Counted from the first letter of the stretch, positions 1 to 7,310 are shown. The stretch: DNA of 64,000 nucleotides from Limosilactobacillus pulli (GCF_947381555.1 NZ_CANCWQ010000009.1:1-64000); one strand, 5' to 3'. Notes: generated by a model from the letters alone, not told the origin. Numbers and translations are program-made.

Positions 1-86
1 TCCCATGCCGAACACAGAAGTTAAGCTTCAACGCGCCGAAAGTAGTTGGGGGATCGCTCCCTGCGAGGATAGGGCATCGCCACGCA
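1..86 (+). rRNA. rrf: 5S ribosomal RNA, 3' portion
   Basis: The window opens inside a 5S rRNA: the stretch from CCCATGCCGAACACAGAAG through the GAGGATAGGGC region and a CCACGC end is the conserved 3' three quarters of the molecule. The 5' end, and presumably the 16S and 23S genes, lie upstream outside the window. A tRNA follows after only a few bases, so this is the tail of an rRNA operon. The exact 3' end is uncertain by a few bases. Confidence 0.93.
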
Positions 87-90
87 TCAT

Positions 91-163
91 GCTGACTTAG
101 CTCAGTTGGCAGAGCAACGCACTAGTAATGCGTAGGTCGAAGGTTCGAATCCTTTAGTCAGCA
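91..163 (+). tRNA. tRNA-Thr, anticodon AGT
   Basis: The stretch folds as a complete cloverleaf: acceptor GCTGACT/AGTCAGC, D stem GCTC/GAGC, anticodon stem ACGCA/TGCGT with loop CTAGTAA, and T arm GAAGG/CCTTT with TTCGAAT. Positions 34-36 read AGT, so it decodes threonine ACU. The 3' CCA is not encoded (CTA follows the discriminator A). It lies four bases behind the 5S rRNA and was probably transcribed with it. An A at position 34 is unusual for bacterial threonine tRNAs. Confidence 0.93.
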
Positions 164-171
164 CTATTTGA

Positions 172-209
172 TAACTCGATGATAGTTAGATCTATCATCG
201 AGTTTTTTT
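172..209 (+). terminator. Rho-independent terminator of the rRNA-tRNA operon
   Basis: A perfect 13-bp stem (AACTCGATGATAG with CTATCATCGAGTT) with a six-base loop is followed by seven Ts. It closes the 5S-tRNA-Thr transcript. Confidence 0.93.
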
Positions 210-271
210 GTTTTTGTCAAATCGTATTGGCGAAGATCTATTCCCTGCTTCAAAAATGAAGTGGGGATTTT

Positions 272-490
272 TTAATAACGGATGCATTCAATGAGCCGAA
301 GCAGATTTTTAAAGTTACGGAAGCCAAAACAGCTACGTTTTAAGTTTTTGATCTTATGCTTGATGCCTTCCATTGGACCATTGGAGTAGTCATATTTGGT
401 ACTATTAGCGACAAAATGGGCCGATTGATGAAGCGTATGGAGGTTGATCCATAGCGGTTTTGGAGTTTTATAGTTAGAGATGATATTGAG
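272..490 (-). pseudogene. ISL3-family transposase C-terminal remnant
   Basis: On the minus strand the translation ending at the TAA at 272-274 reads YDYSNGPMEGIKHKIKNLKR, then FGFRNFKNLLRLIECIRY. This is the characteristic C-terminus of ISL3-family (IS1165-like) transposases. The frame stays open upstream to about 485, where a stop interrupts it, and nothing recognisable continues beyond, so only about 70 codons survive. Between the tRNA terminator and this fragment, around 212-237, is a TTTGTCAAAT...GGCGAAG stretch like an ISL3 terminal repeat, so one IS end seems to be preserved. The other end was apparently lost before the amylase gene. It is a dead relic that marks an old insertion beside the tRNA. 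Confidence 0.85.
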
Positions 491-575
491 TGCTTATCTT
501 GGCTTGATCTTATGCTGGCAAAAAATTAAAATCAACTGTAACTTAAAATACTGATTCTTAATAAAGGAGCATTTT

Positions 576-2339
576 ATGAACTTTGCTGGAGTCTATCATC
601 GCCCCGAAAGCGAAATGGCCTATCTTTATACTAAAGATATCATGCATATTCGTTTGAAAACGGCTAAAGATGATATTGCTGGTGTCAGTCTATTGCACGG
701 TGATCCATACAGTCTGCGCAGCCGACCGGACCTACCAAAATTTTATACGCAGCCGACGCCAATGAAAAAGATTCATACCGATGAGCTGTTTGACTATTGG
801 CAATTGGCCGTAACTGAGCCTAAGAAACGTTTAGCCTATGCCTTTGAACTGATTGATCAGTCTAACAATTGTTTTATCTATACTGACCAGGGATTTATCA
901 AGTCAGATGATTTAAAAATGCTAGAGGACGCTAATACCTACTTTCGAATGCCTTATTTTCAAGATATTGATGCCTTTCACGCACCAAAATGGGTTGAGCA
1001 GACGGTTTGGTATCAGATTTTTCCAGAGCGCTTTGCCAATGGTGATGCTGCCAATGATCCGGTAGGCACTAAGCCTTGGGATCCCCAAACGCATCCTGGG
1101 CTCCAGGACTTTTATGGTGGTGATCTGCAAGGCGTTATCAATCATCTGGATTATCTTAAACAGCTAGGCGTTAATGGCTTGTACTTTAATCCAATCTTTA
1201 AGGCACCTTCTAATCATAAGTATGACACGCAAGATTATTATCAAATTGATCCACATTTTGGTGATGCTAAGCTGTTTAAGAAACTGGTTGAGCAGGCACA
1301 TCAAAGAGGGATGCGCGTTATGCTGGATGCCGTTTTTAATCATATTGGTGATCAGTCGCCTATGTGGCAAGACGTTTTGAAAAATGGCCAGGATTCAAAG
1401 TATGCCGACTGGTTTCATATCAATCGTTTCCCAGTTACCTATACACCGACGGACAACTTTGAATTTGCCAAGGATGCGACCTACGACACGTTTGACTACA
1501 CGCCACATATGCCAAAGCTTAATACGGCCAATCCCAAGGTACAGGACTGGCTTTTAGATATTGCGGGCTATTGGGTGCGTGAATTTGATATTGATGCCTG
1601 GAGGCTGGACGTTGCCAATGAGATTGACCATCACTTTTGGCGTCGTTTCCATAATGAGATGCTGACACTCAAAGATGATTTTTATATTCTGGGGGAGATC
1701 TGGCATTCTGCACAGCCATGGCTCAATGGCGATGAGTTTACCGGTGTGATGAACTATGACTATACTGGAGCGATTATTAATCATTTCATCAAACACGAGC
1801 TGAGCAGCCAAGTACTGGTTGAACGTTTAAGTCATCAATTAATGCTTTATCGCGATCAGACTAATGCCATGATGTTTAATGTGCTTAATTCGCATGATAC
1901 GGCTCGTATTATGACCTTAGCCAACGAAGATGATCAGCTGGTCAGACAGACACTGGCATTTACGTTTCTACAGCCGGGGAGTCCATCAATTTATTACGGT
2001 ACCGAATATGGGATGACGGGGGGCAATGATCCGGATTGTCGCAAGCCGATGAACTGGTACCCCGATGCAAAAGCGATAGCAATGCATGATTTTGTTCGTG
2101 ATTTGATTAAATGGCGAAAAGAACACTGGCAGCTGATAGCACAGGGCACGATTGAACTGACTGCTTTGCCGAATGATCAAGGTATCGTAATTAAGCGTCA
2201 ACTGCAGCATAAGCAGCTAACGGCAGTTTTCAATACGGGGCGCGAATCATTGGACTGTCAACTGGTGCCGTTGATTTCGCAGGGCCTGCAAAAACGGCGG
2301 CTGCGGTCTAAGGGATTCGTGATTGCCATGCAAAACTGA
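576..2339 (+). CDS. GH13 alpha-glycosidase (neopullulanase / maltogenic amylase / cyclomaltodextrinase type)
   Basis: This 587-residue protein carries the four GH13 regions: DAVFNH at 251-256, WRLDVANE with nucleophile Asp345, GEIW with acid/base Glu374, and NSHDT with Asp441. About 130 residues precede the barrel and look like the N-terminal CBM34-type domain of the neopullulanase/cyclomaltodextrinase subgroup (GH13_20). Members hydrolyse maltodextrins, cyclodextrins or pullulan. No signal peptide is visible, so it should act in the cytoplasm on imported maltodextrins. The ATG is preceded by AAAGGAG at a good distance. The gene stands alone, with no malEFG transporter or maltose phosphorylase in the window. 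Exact substrate preference cannot be read from sequence. Confidence 0.92.
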   Translation: MNFAGVYHRPESEMAYLYTKDIMHIRLKTAKDDIAGVSLLHGDPYSLRSRPDLPKFYTQPTPMKKIHTDELFDYWQLAVTEPKKRLAYAFELIDQSNNCFIYTDQGFIKSDDLKMLEDANTYFRMPYFQDIDAFHAPKWVEQTVWYQIFPERFANGDAANDPVGTKPWDPQTHPGLQDFYGGDLQGVINHLDYLKQLGVNGLYFNPIFKAPSNHKYDTQDYYQIDPHFGDAKLFKKLVEQAHQRGMRVMLDAVFNHIGDQSPMWQDVLKNGQDSKYADWFHINRFPVTYTPTDNFEFAKDATYDTFDYTPHMPKLNTANPKVQDWLLDIAGYWVREFDIDAWRLDVANEIDHHFWRRFHNEMLTLKDDFYILGEIWHSAQPWLNGDEFTGVMNYDYTGAIINHFIKHELSSQVLVERLSHQLMLYRDQTNAMMFNVLNSHDTARIMTLANEDDQLVRQTLAFTFLQPGSPSIYYGTEYGMTGGNDPDCRKPMNWYPDAKAIAMHDFVRDLIKWRKEHWQLIAQGTIELTALPNDQGIVIKRQLQHKQLTAVFNTGRESLDCQLVPLISQGLQKRRLRSKGFVIAMQN

Positions 2340-2409
2340 TTATTGGCCGCGGCTGTTGAAGCTTTAGTCGTTTTGCGGCTAAATAAAAAGCCACCGCTGC
2401 TGGCGATGA

Positions 2410-2859
2410 CTATTGCGTTCCGAATACAGCTTTGACTTTAAGGCCTTTTTGACTGCGGTACCAGCCGCGATGATCGATTTTGATCTGGGCAATGATCTGG
2501 CCGTGTGGATTTTGTACGTAGATGGGTAGATGTGTCTGGGCAGCTTTTTGCAGCGTGCTGATCTGATTGGTCAACTGATCCAGCCGACTTTTTAGCTGCT
2601 GATCGGTAAGATTCTGTGCCGATGTTTTTAAAAGAATGCGGCGTTCAGATACATCGATTTTTATGTATTGATCATGGTCTAGATTTTGGTTGAGCGATCT
2701 TTTTAGGTGTGTGGTACGACTTTGTAAAATGGTCGGATCCGGATCGGGATGATCATCAAAAATGGCCATAATTACAGCCGCAATGATGGCAACGGCAAAC
2801 ATCAGTCTGATCATAGCACGATAGTTTTGGCCAATTTGGCGATTGTTGTTCCACCGCAT
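2410..2859 (-). CDS. Membrane-anchored protein of unknown function
   Basis: The gene encodes 149 residues. A short basic N-terminus is followed by one hydrophobic segment (about residues 16-34, RLMFAVAIIAAVIMAIF) and a polar, Gln/Asn/Lys-rich remainder that would lie outside the membrane. A central stretch (about 85-110) has a helical, possibly coiled-coil, pattern, and the last 40 residues look like beta strands. I recognise no family. A strong GAGGTGAG ribosome binding site precedes the ATG, which argues that it is a real gene. It converges on the amylase gene and is transcribed away from the T-box unit. Confidence 0.7.
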   Translation of the reverse strand: MRWNNNRQIGQNYRAMIRLMFAVAIIAAVIMAIFDDHPDPDPTILQSRTTHLKRSLNQNLDHDQYIKIDVSERRILLKTSAQNLTDQQLKSRLDQLTNQISTLQKAAQTHLPIYVQNPHGQIIAQIKIDHRGWYRSQKGLKVKAVFGTQ

Positions 2860-3044
2860 CTTCTCACCTCGCGTCGTTGATTGATTATATTTTACGCTTG
2901 GCGGGGCAATAATGTAACGACAGAATCAGCATTTTGTGGTGTTTTATAAACGTTAAATTAGAAAATGATGATAAAATTTTAAAAACCTATTGACTTTGAG
3001 GATTGTGGTGCTTATTATATAAACATAAATTAAATACGAATTAG

Positions 3045-3328
3045 AAAATGATTAAAAACATTGATTAGGAAGAGTAGTTCCAGCCGCAGGAAATCAGAAA
3101 GCTGACGGTAGTTGTGAGTCAGCCAAGCCCTTGAATGAAAATCGCCTATGAGTTGGGCGTCAAAAACTTAGTAAGACGCACCTGGCAGCACCCATTATCG
3201 TGCCGATGAATCCAAATTTGGGTTTGTTTGAGGTTAAGTTTGTACTTAACGAAAAAAGGTGGTACCACGCCCGTGTGACGTCCTTTAAATACTTGGCAGC
3301 AGCCGGTATTTAAGGGGCGTTTTTTAAT
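3045..3328 (+). promoter_or_regulatory. T-box leader, predicted isoleucine specifier (ATC)
   Basis: The leader holds a typical T-box sequence (AAGGTGGTACCACG, 3256-3269) followed by a terminator whose arms are CGTCCTTTAAATAC and GTATTTAAGGGGCG with a T-run ending near 3327. Upstream, Stem I can be drawn: AGAGTAG on the 5' side of the specifier loop, a distal hairpin GCTGAC/GTCAGC, and on the 3' side TGAAAATCG between CTTGAA and CCTA. With the usual spacing, the specifier is ATC at 3141-3143, followed by a purine, so isoleucine. Uncharged tRNA-Ile would stabilise the antiterminator and switch on the downstream genes. The T-box call is firm. The amino acid is a hand-folded prediction. Confidence 0.9.
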
Positions 3329-3364
3329 TCGTATTCAAATCAGACAATAAAAGAGGTGAGTGTC

Positions 3365-3466
3365 ATGAAAGACAGCGACATTAGCGATATTAATATTCAA
3401 ATGCACGGTACAAAACGAACAAGACATGAACACTCACGCCGGAACCATTATAATCTGCCAGCGTGA
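3365..3466 (+). CDS. 33-codon ORF directly behind the T-box terminator
   Basis: A short reading frame starts with ATG after a good AAAGAGGTGAG binding site and encodes 33 residues (MKDSDISDINIQ... ending in NLPA), rich in His, Arg and Asn, with no hydrophobic segment. It lies 37 bases behind the leader terminator and 27 bases before the hydratase-like gene, so it would be co-regulated with that gene. I recognise no family. It could be a genuine small protein, a translated leader that affects the next gene, or the surviving 5' end of a deleted amino-acid-related gene that once owned the T-box. Confidence 0.45.
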   Translation: MKDSDISDINIQMHGTKRTRHEHSRRNHYNLPA

Positions 3467-3493
3467 GGCAATTAAAAATGGAGGAATCTAATT

Positions 3494-4300
3494 ATGGCTG
3501 AACAACAAGCAACCCTGACCGACGCACAAGAAAAATTTGCTCAAGCACTGTATGATGCCTACAAGTCTGGCAGCCCATTACTGGAATCAGAATGGGAAGG
3601 CGTCGTTACCGATGACGATACGGCCTACCGCGTCCAAGATCGCGTTACGGCTTTGAAGAACCAAAAATTGGGCGGCTACAAGGTCTCATTAACCAGTGAA
3701 GAAACGCAAAAGATGTTTGACTCTGACTCACCACTGTATGGTCAACAGGTTGAAGACCACTTCTTAAAGTCGCCAGCAACGGTTAAGCTCAGTGATCGCA
3801 TGGCGGCACTGACTGAAGTAGAACTAGGTTTTCGGGCCAAGGAGGATCTGTCACCGGACGACTCGCTGGAAGATCTGATGAAGAAGACAACGGTTTGCGG
3901 CACGCTTGAGGTTCCTGACTCACGCTTTAAAGACTGGTTCCCAAGTCTTTCCAAGTACAACGTTATGTCAGACTGTGCGGTTGGCGGCCTGGTTGTCTAT
4001 GGTGAAGAACGCGACACGGATAAGGTCTTTGCCACGCCAGAAGATGCAGCTAAGGTTCATGCCGAGCTATATTTTAATGGCGAGAAGAAAGATGAAGGGG
4101 ATTCCTCAGAAGTTCTTGGCAATCCGCTGAAGTCGCTGCAATGGCTAGTTGCCAAGCTGGCTGAACAAGGTAAGCAGTTTAAGAAAGGTCAGCTGGTGTC
4201 TTCCGGAACGTTTGTGCTGCCGCCAAAACTGGCTGCCGGCAAGTGGGAAGCCAAGTTTGATCATGGTTTTGGTACGGTTGAACTGAACGTTACCGATTAG
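3494..4300 (+). CDS. 2-keto-4-pentenoate hydratase-like protein (FAH superfamily)
   Basis: The 268-residue protein matches the MhpD-type hydratase/decarboxylase branch of the fumarylacetoacetate hydrolase superfamily. Residues GYKVSLTS (61-68) correspond to the usual GYKIGLTS. The metal-binding Glu-x-Glu pair is at 108 and 110, with a third acidic ligand at Glu139 (GTLEV). The C-terminal signature GNPLKSLQWLVAKL...LVSSGTF is also present. Relatives hydrate 2-oxo-4-enoates or decarboxylate 2-oxo diacids in a metal-dependent way. An aromatic meta-cleavage pathway is not evident here, so the physiological substrate is unknown. The gene has a GGAGG binding site and sits under an Ile-type T-box, so isoleucine starvation probably raises its expression. 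Confidence 0.85.
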   Translation: MAEQQATLTDAQEKFAQALYDAYKSGSPLLESEWEGVVTDDDTAYRVQDRVTALKNQKLGGYKVSLTSEETQKMFDSDSPLYGQQVEDHFLKSPATVKLSDRMAALTEVELGFRAKEDLSPDDSLEDLMKKTTVCGTLEVPDSRFKDWFPSLSKYNVMSDCAVGGLVVYGEERDTDKVFATPEDAAKVHAELYFNGEKKDEGDSSEVLGNPLKSLQWLVAKLAEQGKQFKKGQLVSSGTFVLPPKLAAGKWEAKFDHGFGTVELNVTD

Positions 4301-4355
4301 GATTATGTTTCCCTACCTGATTTGATTTTTATAGAAATTGACAAAAAATTAGTTT

Positions 4356-4391
4356 AAGAATTGTTTAAAAACACAATAAGAATTGTTTAAA
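4356..4391 (+). repeat. Tandem copy of AAGAATTGTTTAAA, 22 bp apart
   Basis: The 14-base word AAGAATTGTTTAAA occurs at 4356-4369 and again at 4378-4391, two helical turns apart, in the AT-rich gap between the hydratase gene and its terminator. The spacing would suit a protein-binding pair, but the position, downstream of a gene and before a terminator, gives no obvious target promoter. Confidence 0.5.
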
Positions 4392-4414
4392 TCTATTAAT
4401 CGACAAAAACGTAA

Positions 4415-4460
4415 AAAAGCTGTTATAACGGGATTGGGCCCTCGTGATAGCAGTTTTTTT
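4415..4460 (+). terminator. Rho-independent terminator behind the hydratase-like gene
   Basis: AAAAAGCTGTTATAACGGG pairs with CCCTCGTGATAGCAGTTTTT, with one imperfect position and a short loop, followed by eight Ts. Confidence 0.85.
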
Positions 4461-4548
4461 TATTTATGTAATACTTGTTTTAAAAATAGTTTGCACTAAA
4501 ATGACGATCGAATAATGATAATTTACATTTGTAAAGGAGTAAAGGCTC

Positions 4549-5529
4549 ATGTGTACTGCAGCAACCTATACTGCTGGTGACCACTATTTTGGTCGGAATT
4601 TGGATTTGGAACTGTCTTATGGTGAAAAGGTTACGATCACGCCGCGCAATTTTCCGCTGACGTTCCGTAAGATGCCAACGCTTGAACATCACTATGCTTT
4701 GATCGGTATGGCAACGACGGTCGACAATTATCCGCTTTATTTTGACGCTACCAATGAAAAAGGGTTAAGCATGGCTGGCTTGAACTACCCAGGCAACGCC
4801 GACTACAAGCCATACGCAGAAGGCAAGGACAACGTATCGCCATTTGAGTTCGTATCATGGATTCTGGGCCAATGCGCAACACTGGCCGAAGCTAAGGTTT
4901 TGTTAGACAAGATCAACCTGGTTAAGATCGACTTTAGCGAACAGCTGCCGCTTTCACCACTGCACTGGCTGATGGCTGAAACGGCATCTGAAAAGACTTT
5001 AACGATTGAATGTGATCGTGATGGTCTGCACGTCTATGACAATCCAGTTGGCGTCTTGACCAACAATCCTCAATTTGACAAGCAGCTGTTCAACTTGAAC
5101 AACTACCAGTTCTTAAGTCCTCAGCAGCCAGAAAACAAGTTCAGCCAAGACCTTGAGCTCGATAACTACAGTCGTGGCTTGGGAACGCGGGGCCTGCCTG
5201 GCGGGATGGACTCAATGTCGCGTTTTGTCAAGGTTGCCTTTACCAAGCTTAACGCACCTAAGGGAGAAACCGAAAACGAGAACGTCGGCAACTTCTTCCA
5301 CATTCTGCACTCGGTTGAACAGCAAAAGAACCTGGATGGCGTCGAGAATAATCAATTTGAGTTTACGATTTATTCATCCTGTGTCAATGCCGATCGTGGG
5401 ATCTACTACTACACGACCTATGACAACAACCAAATCAATGCCGTTGACATGCACAAGGTTGATCTGGATGGTAAAGAGCTGGTTGACTATGCCTTGGCCA
5501 ATGAACAAAACATCAACTGGCAAAACTAA
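4549..5529 (+). CDS. bsh: Choloylglycine hydrolase (bile salt hydrolase)
   Basis: The 326-residue enzyme is an Ntn-hydrolase of the choloylglycine hydrolase/penicillin V acylase family. Cys2 becomes the N-terminal nucleophile after Met removal. Other active-site positions are visible: Arg16, Asp19, Asn79 (GLNYPG), Asn172 (LTNNP) and Arg225 (SRFVK), which match lactobacillary bile salt hydrolases. It would release glycine or taurine from conjugated bile acids in the cytoplasm, supporting gut survival. The ATG has a GTAAAGGAG binding site. The gene is monocistronic, between terminators. Penicillin V acylase activity is the alternative, but the residue set favours bile salts. Confidence 0.92.
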   Translation: MCTAATYTAGDHYFGRNLDLELSYGEKVTITPRNFPLTFRKMPTLEHHYALIGMATTVDNYPLYFDATNEKGLSMAGLNYPGNADYKPYAEGKDNVSPFEFVSWILGQCATLAEAKVLLDKINLVKIDFSEQLPLSPLHWLMAETASEKTLTIECDRDGLHVYDNPVGVLTNNPQFDKQLFNLNNYQFLSPQQPENKFSQDLELDNYSRGLGTRGLPGGMDSMSRFVKVAFTKLNAPKGETENENVGNFFHILHSVEQQKNLDGVENNQFEFTIYSSCVNADRGIYYYTTYDNNQINAVDMHKVDLDGKELVDYALANEQNINWQN

Positions 5530-5535
5530 GCAATC

Positions 5536-5576
5536 AAAAAACCGCCTGGAACAATTTCCAAGCGGTTTTATTTTGT
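5536..5576 (+). terminator. Terminator between bsh and the convergent hydrolase-fold gene
   Basis: AAAACCGCCTGGA and TTTCCAAGCGGTTTT form a stem with a short loop. A-rich and T-rich flanks on both sides suggest it serves both converging genes. Confidence 0.88.
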
Positions 5577-5580
5577 CTGG

Positions 5581-6189
5581 TTAGCGTAATTGATTGCCTA
5601 ATGATTTTAAGCCGTCATCATTAATGGCAGCCTCCATTTTGTCAATCCAGATCAGATGACCATCAAAAAGCCGGTTGCTAAGGCCTTGAGCTGCCGTGCG
5701 GTTTTGCCGGTCGCGACTGCCGCAAAAAACGGTGGTGGGGCATTGAATATGCATCAGCTGATTGGTCAGGTCGACGTCATACAACGACTGCAGCAGCGCT
5801 AAGGATGATTTTTTATCAAGCGGCCGGTCCTTAAAACTGCCTTGGGGAAGCAGTCGCCAGCGTGCAGCCTGACGTTTGAGCCGAGCAGTCGGGATCTCAT
5901 ATTGCGGCTTGACCAAAAGTAGATTGTCAATACGGCCGAATGCTGTTACAGCGACTTTCAGCGCGATGATGGCTCCAATGCCATCACCAATCAGCGTGAC
6001 CGGCTGTGGAACCTGACGCACCAGTTGTTCAACGGCCTGTGCCAAGGACTGGTAGTCTAAAGCTGCATCGCTGAATTGACGATAATCAACGAGCCTTAGC
6101 TGATGACGACCAATATTGAGCTGTTGCCAAAATGCGGATGACTGTTTTAAATCAGGCAAGACGATGACGGTTCCCATAACTAGTGCCAA
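5581..6189 (-). CDS. Alpha/beta-hydrolase fold protein lacking the nucleophile serine
   Basis: About 200 residues show the alpha/beta-hydrolase pattern: an early strand (TVIVLPDL), a nucleophile-elbow-like turn VTLIGDGIGAIIAL, and a late strand VFCGSRDRQN that would hold the acidic residue. The elbow reads G-D-G-I-G instead of G-x-S-x-G, so the serine is replaced by glycine, and no clear catalytic histidine follows near the end. It is therefore probably non-catalytic or uses other chemistry. The start is uncertain: TTG at 6189 or ATG at 6177 (MGTVIVLPD), the latter fitting the fold better. It is a single gene with no informative neighbour. Confidence 0.7.
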   Translation of the reverse strand: MALVMGTVIVLPDLKQSSAFWQQLNIGRHQLRLVDYRQFSDAALDYQSLAQAVEQLVRQVPQPVTLIGDGIGAIIALKVAVTAFGRIDNLLLVKPQYEIPTARLKRQAARWRLLPQGSFKDRPLDKKSSLALLQSLYDVDLTNQLMHIQCPTTVFCGSRDRQNRTAAQGLSNRLFDGHLIWIDKMEAAINDDGLKSLGNQLR

Positions 6190-6300
6190 CTTTCTATAGT
6201 GTTCTTTAAGAAAGCTATTTTACCACAAAACAACAATAAAAGCCGAAGTGATGGTCAGTCGCGTTATAATTGCAATGTGTTAAATTAAAGGGGGCTTACG

Positions 6301-6474
6301 ATGCTATTTTGGCTGTTAAGGCATGGCTGGCTGATTTTACCATTTGTGTTTGTTTTTCCACTGCCAGATGGTCCCCACAAAAAGTTCTGGCTGTTGATTG
6401 AATTACTCGGTCTGATTATTATAATCATTTTATTAATCTGGTGGTGGCAGACGACAGGAAAAGCAGCGGTTTGA
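6301..6474 (+). CDS. 57-residue two-helix membrane protein
   Basis: An ATG behind AAAGGGGGCT opens a 57-codon frame that begins MLFWLLRHGW. Two hydrophobic segments (about residues 8-21 and 31-49, the second nearly all Ile/Leu/Trp) are separated by a short polar turn, PDGPHKK. It stops eight bases before the Shine-Dalgarno-linked start region of the PgpA-like gene, so the two are surely co-transcribed. No family is recognised. The strong binding site, the membrane pattern and the tight linkage support a real small gene. Confidence 0.65.
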   Translation: MLFWLLRHGWLILPFVFVFPLPDGPHKKFWLLIELLGLIIIIILLIWWWQTTGKAAV

Positions 6475-6490
6475 TAATGAGGTGAAGATT

Positions 6491-6988
6491 TTGCTGACAA
6501 AAGACTTTAAGTATCCAGATACCAAGGCATATGAATTTGTAGTGACTCGATTAAAAGAACGCGGCGTTGATCTGCACCAGCTGGCCAAGATTGCGTTTGA
6601 CCTGCAGCAGCAGTTTATTCCCGAACTAACGGAAGAAGACTGCTATAAAGAGCTGCTCAACGTCATGCACAAGCGTGAGCTGCTCAATAATGCCATGGTG
6701 GCACTGGAATTGGATCGCCTGGCGGAAGAAAATCAAATCAAAGAACCACTGCTTTCGATCATCAGAAAAGATGCAGGGGTATTTGGCGTGGATGAGGCAC
6801 TGGCACTGCAGATCTCTGATATTTACGGCACGATCGGCGCAACTAACTTCGGCTATCTGGATCGCGTCAAGTATGGCATCATTAAAAGCTTTGATACCGA
6901 TGAAAAACATATCAACACGTTTATTGATGATCTATTGGGAGCAATCGTCGCGGCTGTCTGCGGCAAAATCGCGCATAAGTATGCTTGA
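6491..6988 (+). CDS. PgpA/YutG-like phosphatidylglycerophosphatase A family protein
   Basis: The 165-residue soluble, helical protein resembles Bacillus YutG and the phosphatidylglycerophosphatase A domain. Typical features are KDAGVFGVDEALALQISDIYG, then a final helix DDLLGAIVAAVCGKIAHKY. PgpA proteins dephosphorylate phosphatidylglycerol phosphate. The YutG branch is soluble, and its role is not settled. TTG at 6491 is chosen because GAGGTGA lies at the right distance; a GTG at 6482 overlaps that site. It follows the small membrane protein gene closely, which may supply a membrane partner (inference). Confidence 0.75.
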   Translation: MLTKDFKYPDTKAYEFVVTRLKERGVDLHQLAKIAFDLQQQFIPELTEEDCYKELLNVMHKRELLNNAMVALELDRLAEENQIKEPLLSIIRKDAGVFGVDEALALQISDIYGTIGATNFGYLDRVKYGIIKSFDTDEKHINTFIDDLLGAIVAAVCGKIAHKYA

Positions 6989-7030
6989 TGGCGAACCGAT
7001 TTAGACGACTGCTCAGACTAAAAAGAGCGC

Positions 7031-7087
7031 TCCTCTTGAAAGTGATTGCTGGGACGGCCAGGACATCATTTTTAAGAGGATTTTTTG
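7031..7087 (+). terminator. Terminator behind the PgpA-like gene
   Basis: TCCTCTTGAAA pairs with TTTTTAAGAGGA around a larger structured loop, followed by TTTTTT. Confidence 0.75.
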
Positions 7088-7113
7088 GTAGATTAATTTG
7101 CTCACGATCCGTT

Positions 7114-7243
7114 TGATAACGCTTTTATTATCCATAAATCAAAATGGTACTACTTTATTAAAAAAAGATTAGATAGATAACTACATTAACGTTATTTGTT
7201 ATAAAGCGCTTTATTGACAAAATTTGCAACGATTTAAGACAAT
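7114..7243 (+). promoter_or_regulatory. Control region of the amino-acid permease operon
   Basis: The 320-base gap before the permease gene holds a possible catabolite site TGATAACGCTTTTA (7114-7127, two mismatches to the cre consensus). It also holds a perfect 14-bp palindrome, ATAAAGCGCTTTAT (7201-7214), that touches a -35-like TTGACA (7214-7219). With an 18-base spacer a weak -10 (GACAAT) follows. The palindrome is placed to act as an operator, but the regulator is unknown. Confidence 0.4.
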
Positions 7244-7310
7244 CTTATTTACTCCCGTATTAAAAGTAGCTAAAGTTTATGTTAATTTTTGATTAGAAGG
7301 GAGCTTGCCT

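Noticed and set aside
242..272. Hairpin TCCCTGCTTCA...TGAAGTGGGGA followed by Ts, as an independent terminator
   Set aside because: It belongs to the IS end beside the transposase stop and needs no separate gene; kept only as part of the remnant.
3256..3328. Reading of the leader terminator as a simple intrinsic terminator of an upstream gene
   Set aside because: The T-box sequence, Stem I and the absence of an upstream plus-strand gene show it is a riboswitch terminator.
5153..5584. 143-codon plus-strand frame inside bsh
   Set aside because: It is a shifted frame of bsh with no binding site and a composition typical of overlap artefacts.
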